Source: Acidaminobacter sp. (GTDB taxonomy: Bacteria; Bacillota_A; Clostridia; Peptostreptococcales; Acidaminobacteraceae). Taken from it: a stretch of 64,000 bases of DNA. This document shows, in pieces, positions 58,625-64,000 of this stretch. The number at the start of each line of letters is the position of its first letter. The stretch's first letter is position 1. The notes below the pieces were generated by a model. The model searched no databases and was not told the DNA's origin. It saw nothing but the letters and a program-made list of their open reading frames with translations. Position numbers and translations under genes: made by a program. The stretch spans positions 5,411-69,410 of the forward strand of contig WXFH01000002.1 of NCBI GenBank assembly GCA_009881125.1. The letters run 5' to 3'.

Positions 58625-59104
58625 GTGTGGCTCGTGAAGCTTTTTGACCTCTTGGATTCGCTGCTTCAAACCATACAAGGCGTAAGAATGTTTAAGTTAA
58701 TTGCATTTCTGGTAATTGCCGCTGTTATTATTTTGGTAACAGCTCCTGCAGTTGGCAGCTTTGTTGATGAGGTTGAGGGTTTCGTCTGTGAATGCAACAG
58801 GAAAATGATCGCGACGCATTACACTCTTTATTTGCAGGAAGAAAAGCTTATACATAATGACCTGGTGTTCGCTCAATTTTTAGGTGCAGCGAATCAAGAC
58901 TATTGTCCGAAGCATGGGGATATCACTTATTCAGAGGGGAAAATATGCTGTAGCGCCCACCCGGACAGGGGTGTGGAGATGGAGCCTACTATAGAGAATG
59001 AGATGCCTTGGATTATGAAAACATGGACGCGGTGTGTTTGGCAGGGCAGTGAAAAAACAGGATGTCTCAATGGATATGGAGGATCCGTATATAAGACGGA
59101 TTGA
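58625..59104 (+). CDS. Small membrane-anchored cysteine-rich protein, pilin-like
   Basis: A 159-residue reading frame. A hydrophobic stretch (FKLIAFLVIAAVIILVTAPAV) follows residue 22, then a soluble part with nine cysteines, including FVCECNRKM, DYCPKHGDITYSEGKICCS and the C-terminal RCVWQGSEKTGCLNG. The hydrophobic helix followed by CP-x-G-x-I-x-Y and CCS-H resembles the end of type IV pilin-like proteins, but the prepilin peptidase motif is missing. The start is uncertain: GTG 58625 or ATG 58688, neither with a good ribosome binding site. Confidence 0.5.
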   Translation: MWLVKLFDLLDSLLQTIQGVRMFKLIAFLVIAAVIILVTAPAVGSFVDEVEGFVCECNRKMIATHYTLYLQEEKLIHNDLVFAQFLGAANQDYCPKHGDITYSEGKICCSAHPDRGVEMEPTIENEMPWIMKTWTRCVWQGSEKTGCLNGYGGSVYKTD

Positions 59105-59136
59105 GACAATGATGTTGAGATTGGTCAAAAAATTGA

Positions 59137-59190
59137 ACAAGCAGGTATCAAACCTGCTTGAAAAAAATAAAGCAGGTTAGACACCTGCTT
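59137..59190 (-). terminator. Two tandem, near-identical terminator hairpins
   Basis: Hairpins at 59138-59160 and 59171-59189 share the stem AGCAGGT / ACCTGCT; on the minus strand each is followed by a T-rich run. The first one met lies over the stop codon of the AbrB-type gene. Confidence 0.75.
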
Positions 59191-59434
59191 GTTTAAAAAA
59201 GTCGATGCAGTCGGGGCAAAGTGGTTTGCCCTTAAAATAGATAGTACCAATTTTGTCTTCGCAGAATAAGCAGTGAGGTTCATACTTTCTTAAAAGTATG
59301 TAATCTCCGTCAACAAAAATTTCAACAGGATCCTTTTCCTCAAGGTCTTTTTGTCTCCTGACTTCAATGGGTAGTACGACACGGCCTAGTGTATCTAATC
59401 TGCGAACAATACCTGTCGATCTGATAAGGATCAT
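59177..59434 (-). CDS. AbrB-family transition regulator with a C-terminal zinc ribbon
   Basis: An 85-residue DNA-binding protein. The swapped-hairpin AbrB domain reads STGIVRRLDTLGRVVLPIEV and VEIFVDGDYILLRKYEP; the C-terminus holds two CxxC pairs (CLFC and CPDC), a likely zinc site seen in clostridial AbrB relatives. It probably binds promoters of transition-phase genes; it lies between two glycan operons. The AAAGG site sits too close to ATG 59434, so the exact start is uncertain by a few codons. Confidence 0.87.
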   Translation of the reverse strand: MILIRSTGIVRRLDTLGRVVLPIEVRRQKDLEEKDPVEIFVDGDYILLRKYEPHCLFCEDKIGTIYFKGKPLCPDCIDFFKQAGV

Positions 59435-60795
59435 CCTTTCGAATTTGATAAGTTAATTATACAGGGAATTTAGGTGGCTGTAAATGGAAATTGGTGAACA
59501 ATTTTGAATATTTACTATTTTGTGTTATGTGAAGCTGGAGATAGGGATTGAGGGTAAGGTACAGATATATATTTGTTAGCAATGAGAGCTTTATGGGCGT
59601 GGATTGGATGGAATGGGCGAGCTTAGAATGGCGAAAGGATAAGCACTAAATATTGCATAGAATATGAAAATATTTTCATAAAAACAACAAGATATAGTAA
59701 TTCATCCTTTTAGGATACTAATGCGAATTAGCATGGAGAAAGGATTACTGGTTGTAATCGAGTAATTGCAAGGGTTATAAGAAGTAAAAAAAGTAGCAGG
59801 CTATGAAATACCTATTTCGCGAAAAGATGTAAAAAAAGTTAAGTTATAGTGAACAAAAATGAAAAAACCGCAATGTGTTGAAAATGCGATTTTTCGAGTA
59901 GGTGTGTTAAAAGACTATTATTATATGAGGATGTGAGGCTGATCAAGAAGCTGAAAAATCAACCCAAAAGACAATATATAGCATAAACAATGAAAAGACA
60001 TCTCAGGGTTTATGCAAGATATAGATTGGAGCATATAATCGAAATACAATACCTGTGAATGATCTGGATCAAGTTTTAAAATATTGTGATAGAGTTTTTA
60101 TCCTTTTAGCATACTAATGTGAACGAGGATTTTGATGAATAAATATACAAAATTTTACTCAGAACACCTGTTCTAACGTGATATCTAGCATAAATATTAA
60201 TATTATTGGATTTTTGTGCATCGACGTTTGTATCGCATAAGGATGACCACTAAATATAGCATAAATTTTGCACTGTAATTGTTAATTACACAAGATATAG
60301 TGATTTGAGGCAAGTATGAAATAACACTGATTAGTATAGTAAAAGGATTAACATTTTGTATGCCAGTAATTGCAACGGTTTCAGAGGGCATGAAAATGAA
60401 TGTAGATATTCGCGAAAAGATGCAAAATATGTTAAAATTTAGTGTATAAATATGTAAAAATCGCAAAATGTTGAAATTGCTGTTTTGCGAGTAAGTATTT
60501 TAACGAGGGGTTACCCGATGAGGATGTACAAATAATTTATATGGCGAAATATAGCAATTGCAATGGTTTCGAGATTTAAAAAAATGGAATATATATGCAA
60601 AAGTGTTATGTTAACCAAACGAGGTTAGTATCGCATAAGGATGCGTACTCGAAGCGTTGCTAATACTATGGCGATAGAGGAAAATGACGTGTAGGTGTAA
60701 TGACATTCTATTAATATATAGAGATGAACAGATAAATTCAAAAGCGAATGCTCATCTTGAGCAATTACATATACGTAGCAGGAGGATCAATTACT
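59435..60795. repeat. AT-rich non-coding region with a duplicated element of about 290 bp
   Basis: No convincing gene in 1.36 kb. Segments at about 59637-59935 and 60239-60535 align as diverged direct repeats. Shared words include ACTAAATAT, AAGATATAGT, GTAATTGCAA, CGCGAAAAGATG and GAGGATGT. Each copy ends with a hairpin around ATGTTGAAA or GTGTTGAAA (arms CCGCA / TGCG in copy 1 and TCGCAAAA / TTTTGCGA in copy 2). GTATCGCATAAGGATG occurs at 60231 and again at 60630, and CCTTTTAG(C/G)ATACTAATG at 59707 and 60102. It lies directly upstream of the second glycan operon. Confidence 0.6.
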
Positions 60796-61446
60796 ATGGG
60801 TTACTTAAAAATCAAAAGATTATTAGATATTATACTCTCAACACTCGGACTAATCATTTTATCTCCTTTTTTTTTAGTACTCATCATAGCAATAAAGCTT
60901 GACTCCCATGGACCAGTTCTCTTTAAACAAAAGAGAGTTGGGATCCATAAGAGTCATTTTCATATATTGAAGTTTAGAACCATGAGAATCGATACTCCGA
61001 AGGACACCCCAACGCATCTTCTAGAGAACCCAGATCAGTGGATTACAAAGGTAGGTAAGTTCCTACGAAGAACATCTCTAGACGAGTTACCTCAAATTAT
61101 CAATATCTTTAAAGGTGAGATGAGTATCATCGGTCCAAGACCGGCTCTTTGGAATCAATATGATTTGATTGAAGAAAGAGATAAGTACGGTGCAAATAAC
61201 GTGCCGGTTGGCCTTACTGGATGGGCACAGATTAATGGTAGAGACGAACTTGAGATTGATGTTAAAGCTAGACTTGATGGAGAGTATGCTGAAAAGATTG
61301 GCTTCATTATGGATGTCAGATGCTTCTTTGGGACGATATTTTCCGTACTTAGAAGTGATGGTGTTGTTGAAGGTGGGACTGGGGTTAAAGCGAAAGTAAC
61401 TGAAATAAATTCCAGTAATTCTAAAGCTGAGGAGACAGTGAAGTAA
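60796..61446 (+). CDS. Sugar transferase (undecaprenyl-phosphate sugar phosphotransferase)
   Basis: Transfers a sugar-1-phosphate to undecaprenyl phosphate, starting repeat-unit assembly. The 216-residue short form has one N-terminal TM (IILSTLGLIILSPFFLVLI), then FKQKRVGIHKSHFHILKFRTM, RRTSLDELPQIINIFKGEMS and IGPRPALWNQYDLI, the core of the bacterial sugar transferase family, and LTGWAQINGRDEL. ATG 60796 has AGGAGG 10 bases upstream, better than the ATG at 60748. First gene of the second glycan operon. Confidence 0.93.
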   Translation: MGYLKIKRLLDIILSTLGLIILSPFFLVLIIAIKLDSHGPVLFKQKRVGIHKSHFHILKFRTMRIDTPKDTPTHLLENPDQWITKVGKFLRRTSLDELPQIINIFKGEMSIIGPRPALWNQYDLIEERDKYGANNVPVGLTGWAQINGRDELEIDVKARLDGEYAEKIGFIMDVRCFFGTIFSVLRSDGVVEGGTGVKAKVTEINSSNSKAEETVK

Positions 61447-62303
61447 TGAAAAATATATTAATCACTGGAAAGAACAGTTACATAGGTACATCTCTAGAGA
61501 ATTGGCTCATGAGAGAACCTGATAAATATAACGTAGATACGGTTGATATGAAAGATGGATCATGGAAAGAGAAGGATTTTTCTGTGTATGATGTTGTGTT
61601 TCATGTAGCTGGGATTGCTCATGTGTCATCTGATCCAAAGATGGAAGACCTTTACTATAAAGTAAATAGAGATTTAACAATTGAAACTGCCAAGAAGGCC
61701 AAGGTAGAAGGTGTAAAGCAGTTCGTTTTTATGAGCAGCATTATTGTTTATGGTGATAGCAGTAGTAATAAGAGAGTCATTGATAGAAATACAGATCCGA
61801 CACCAAGCAACTTCTATGGAAATAGTAAGCTGCAGGCTGAAGAAGGCATCAAGAATTTAGAGACTAATGACTTCAAGATTGTGGTTCTTAGGCCACCTAT
61901 GATTTATGGGAGAGGATCTAAAGGGAACTATCCTAGGTTGGCTAACATGGCTAAGAAGATACCAGTATTCCCTGACATCGATAACGAGCGCAGCATGCTT
62001 CATATAGATAACCTCTGTGAGTTCATTAAGGTCATGATAGATCATGGAGAGTCAGGATTGTACTTCCCACAGAACAAAGAGTATGTGAAGACTAGTGAGC
62101 TGGTAAAGACGATAGTTGAAGTGCATGGAAAGAAGATATGGATGACTAAGTTGTTTAACCCTGTGTTGAGGCTGATGTTTGGAATTGGGATAGTGAATAA
62201 GATATTCGGCAATTTGGTTTATGAGAAGTCAATGAGCGACTATGATAAGGTGAATTACCGAGTAAGAACATTTAGAGAATCTATCGAGTTGACTGAGAAT
62301 TAA
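61446..62303 (+). CDS. NAD-dependent epimerase/dehydratase
   Basis: A 285-residue extended SDR enzyme: NILITGKNSYIGTSLENWL (glycine-rich NAD site), VVFHVAGIAHV, MSSIIVYG and the catalytic FYGNSKLQAEEG (YxxxK). ATG 61446 overlaps the previous stop (TAATG). It probably works on the nucleotide- or lipid-linked sugar of the preceding transferase; the substrate is not determined by sequence. Confidence 0.9.
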   Translation: MKNILITGKNSYIGTSLENWLMREPDKYNVDTVDMKDGSWKEKDFSVYDVVFHVAGIAHVSSDPKMEDLYYKVNRDLTIETAKKAKVEGVKQFVFMSSIIVYGDSSSNKRVIDRNTDPTPSNFYGNSKLQAEEGIKNLETNDFKIVVLRPPMIYGRGSKGNYPRLANMAKKIPVFPDIDNERSMLHIDNLCEFIKVMIDHGESGLYFPQNKEYVKTSELVKTIVEVHGKKIWMTKLFNPVLRLMFGIGIVNKIFGNLVYEKSMSDYDKVNYRVRTFRESIELTEN

Positions 62304-62324
62304 ACAGGAAGGGTGGATACAAAC

Positions 62325-63572
62325 TTGAAAAAACACATATTAGTAATCGCACAATATTTCTACCCTGAACAGTTTCGTATCAATGACATTTGCACAGAGT
62401 GGGTTAAAAGAGGATACAAAGTAACGGTAGTAACTGGCATTCCAAACTACCCTCAAGGCAAATATTATGATGGATATGGGCTACTCAAGAAGAGAAAAGA
62501 AACGTATAACGGTATGGATATTATACGAATTCCTTTGATACCAAGAGGAAACAATGCAATCATGCTTGCTTTTAATTATTTGTCATTTGTGGTATCAGGT
62601 TTCTTCTGGAAAGGTTTCACCAAGATTAGAGCAGATTATGTATTCATATTTGAAGTATCTCCTATGACACAGGCACTTCCTGGAGTTTGGTATGCAAAGA
62701 AAAGAAAGATTCCATGTTACTTGTATGTAACTGATTTATGGCCTGAGAATGTTGAAATAGTTGCAGGTATCACTAATAAAAGAATTTTAAATGCTATTGG
62801 TGTCATGGTTGATTATATTTATAAACGGTGTGATAGAATCTTTACCTCATCCGAAAGTTTTATACAAGCAATTATAGATCGGGGAACTGAAAGAGAAAAA
62901 CTTGAATTCTGGCCTCAATATGCAGAGGATTACTATAAGCCGGTAGATAAAGGTAATGCAAACATCCCCGAGATCCCCAATGATGATATATTCAATATTA
63001 TTTTTGCCGGCAATATTGGATTTGCACAAGGTTTAGATGTTCTTCCTGAAGCAGCAAAGATTCTTAAAGAGTCAAATACAAAAGTTAGATTCAATATAGT
63101 TGGAGATGGTCGGTTTAAAGAAACACTTAAGTCAAAAGTTGAAGAAAACAAAGTTGCAGAATACTTCAATTTTATTGATAAGCAGCCAGCTACACGTATT
63201 CCAGAATTTATGGCTGTTAGTGATGCAACTTTAATATGTTTATCTAAAAGCAAAGTGTTTTCAATAACACTTCCTGCAAAAACTCAATCATGTCTAGCAT
63301 GTGGAGTTCCAGTAATTGTTTCAGCTGATGGAGAAATTCAAGATGTAATAACTAAGGCTGATGCAGGCGTCTGTAGTGATGCTGGTGATGCGAAAGGACT
63401 AGCTGAGAATATTAAAAATTTAGTTAGTATGCCAACTGAGAAACATAAAAATATGGCTCAAAATGCTGTTGACTACTATCATAAGAATTTTGATAAAGAA
63501 ACATTACTTAATAGAATGGATAAATGGTTTTCAAATATCAATCGAAACGAAGGAGATAAGGAATATGTTTAA
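62325..63572 (+). CDS. Glycosyltransferase family 4 (WbuB/WcaI-like)
   Basis: A 415-residue GT-B enzyme: KKHILVIAQYFYPEQFRIND at the N-terminus, TGIPNYPQGKYYDGYG, LYVTDLWPENVEI, and donor-side FAGNIGFAQGLDVLPEAA with PAKTQSCLACGVPVI. This is the set seen in fucosamine-type transferases of the WbuB group. GTG 62313 would overlap the ribosome binding site, so TTG 62325, 8-10 bases after GGAAGGG, is preferred. It overlaps the next gene by 8 bases. capE downstream supports a FucNAc-type sugar. Confidence 0.9.
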   Translation: MKKHILVIAQYFYPEQFRINDICTEWVKRGYKVTVVTGIPNYPQGKYYDGYGLLKKRKETYNGMDIIRIPLIPRGNNAIMLAFNYLSFVVSGFFWKGFTKIRADYVFIFEVSPMTQALPGVWYAKKRKIPCYLYVTDLWPENVEIVAGITNKRILNAIGVMVDYIYKRCDRIFTSSESFIQAIIDRGTEREKLEFWPQYAEDYYKPVDKGNANIPEIPNDDIFNIIFAGNIGFAQGLDVLPEAAKILKESNTKVRFNIVGDGRFKETLKSKVEENKVAEYFNFIDKQPATRIPEFMAVSDATLICLSKSKVFSITLPAKTQSCLACGVPVIVSADGEIQDVITKADAGVCSDAGDAKGLAENIKNLVSMPTEKHKNMAQNAVDYYHKNFDKETLLNRMDKWFSNINRNEGDKEYV

Positions 63573-64000
63573 GGACAAAACATTATTAATCACAGGTGGA
63601 ACAGGCTCATTTGGAAATGCTGTTATGAAGAGATTCTTACATACAGATGTAAAAGAAATCCGTATTTTTTCTCGTGATGAAAAGAAACAGGATGACATGA
63701 GAAAACAATACAAAAATGATAAATTGAAATTCTATATAGGGGACGTCAGAGACTTGGCTAGTGTTAAAAATGCGATGCATGGAGTTGACTATATATTTCA
63801 TGCAGCTGCACTTAAGCAAGTACCATCATGTGAGTTCTTTCCCCTTGAAGCAGTCAAGACGAACGTAATGGGGACAGACAATGTTCTTACTGGAGCAATT
63901 GATATGGGCATTAAGAAGGTTATCTGTCTGTCTACTGATAAAGCGGCATACCCTATCAATGCAATGGGCATCTCAAAAGCCATGATGGAGAAGGTATTTG
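63565..64000 (+). CDS. capE: UDP-GlcNAc 4,6-dehydratase/5-epimerase CapE (cut by the window end)
   Basis: Inverting dehydratase that begins the path to UDP-L-FucNAc. The 145 visible residues begin MFKDKTLLITGGTGSFGNAV, followed by EIRIFSRDEKKQDDMRKQY, FYIGDVRDLASV, FHAAALKQVPSCEFFPLEAV and STDKAAYPINAMGISKAMME, nearly the CapE consensus. AAGGAG lies before the ATG, which overlaps the preceding stop by 8 bases. The rest of the pathway (CapF, CapG) should follow outside the window. Confidence 0.93.
   Translation, partial: MFKDKTLLITGGTGSFGNAVMKRFLHTDVKEIRIFSRDEKKQDDMRKQYKNDKLKFYIGDVRDLASVKNAMHGVDYIFHAAALKQVPSCEFFPLEAVKTNVMGTDNVLTGAIDMGIKKVICLSTDKAAYPINAMGISKAMMEKVF

Overview
The window looks like a chromosomal segment of an anaerobic, amino-acid-using Bacillota (class Clostridia). 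The evidence is a SigI/RsgI pair, a RocB-type protein with guanidino-group hydrolases and an AGCS symporter, an AbrB-type regulator with a zinc ribbon, SLH surface proteins, a Gram-positive Wzz/BY-kinase/PHP-phosphatase capsule module, consensus Shine-Dalgarno sites with GTG and TTG starts, and SAM and c-di-GMP riboswitches. No rRNA or tRNA gene was seen.

Layout. 1-8.5 kb: asparaginase 5' end (minus), cysteine desulfurase-thiI-B3/B4 protein (plus), a class A PBP and an EcsC protein (minus). 8.7-14 kb: a REP-associated tyrosine transposase (RAYT), hflX-yigZ, a CoA-binding protein and nadE. 14.2-18.6 kb: a minus-strand ABC-permease-adaptor operon. 18.9-24.4 kb: yebC, an acidic secreted protein, a GT4 glycosyltransferase and a cation/proton antiporter with a long leader. 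24.6-36.7 kb: a sigma-54 activator, sigI-rsgI, an SLC13 transporter, then a GntR regulator with an arginine/guanidine cluster (amidinotransferase, RocB, DDAH, AGCS symporter). 36.9-42.4 kb: tetR/MFS, a molybdopterin lipoprotein, a SAM-riboswitch-led unknown gene, a GNAT and a lipoprotein with an in-frame UGA. 42.5-46.4 kb: an AT-rich island with a DUF234 ATPase, a gene relic and a two-gene AAA ATPase pair that may be a defence module. 46.5-58.5 kb: YibE/F, an SLH protein, and a c-di-GMP-riboswitch-led polysaccharide operon that ends in two SLH proteins. 58.6-64 kb: an AT-rich region with a 1.3 kb non-coding repeat zone and a second glycan operon ending in capE, cut by the window edge.

Three repeat systems are superimposed on these genes. 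(1) A 9-mer, GCCGATGGT, occurs 27 times on both strands where about 0.5 is expected. It falls in several reading frames, three times as inverted pairs, and is nearly absent from the last 16 kb; this is the pattern of a DNA uptake sequence. (2) Ten intergenic arrays carry an 11-bp palindrome (GTGTCAGACAC and variants) on a 24-bp grid; one lies directly behind the RAYT gene. (3) A 43-bp imperfect palindrome recurs (plus a 27-bp short form), twice next to a 129-130 bp foldback element whose stem arms differ in sequence but keep pairing, both times between convergent genes.
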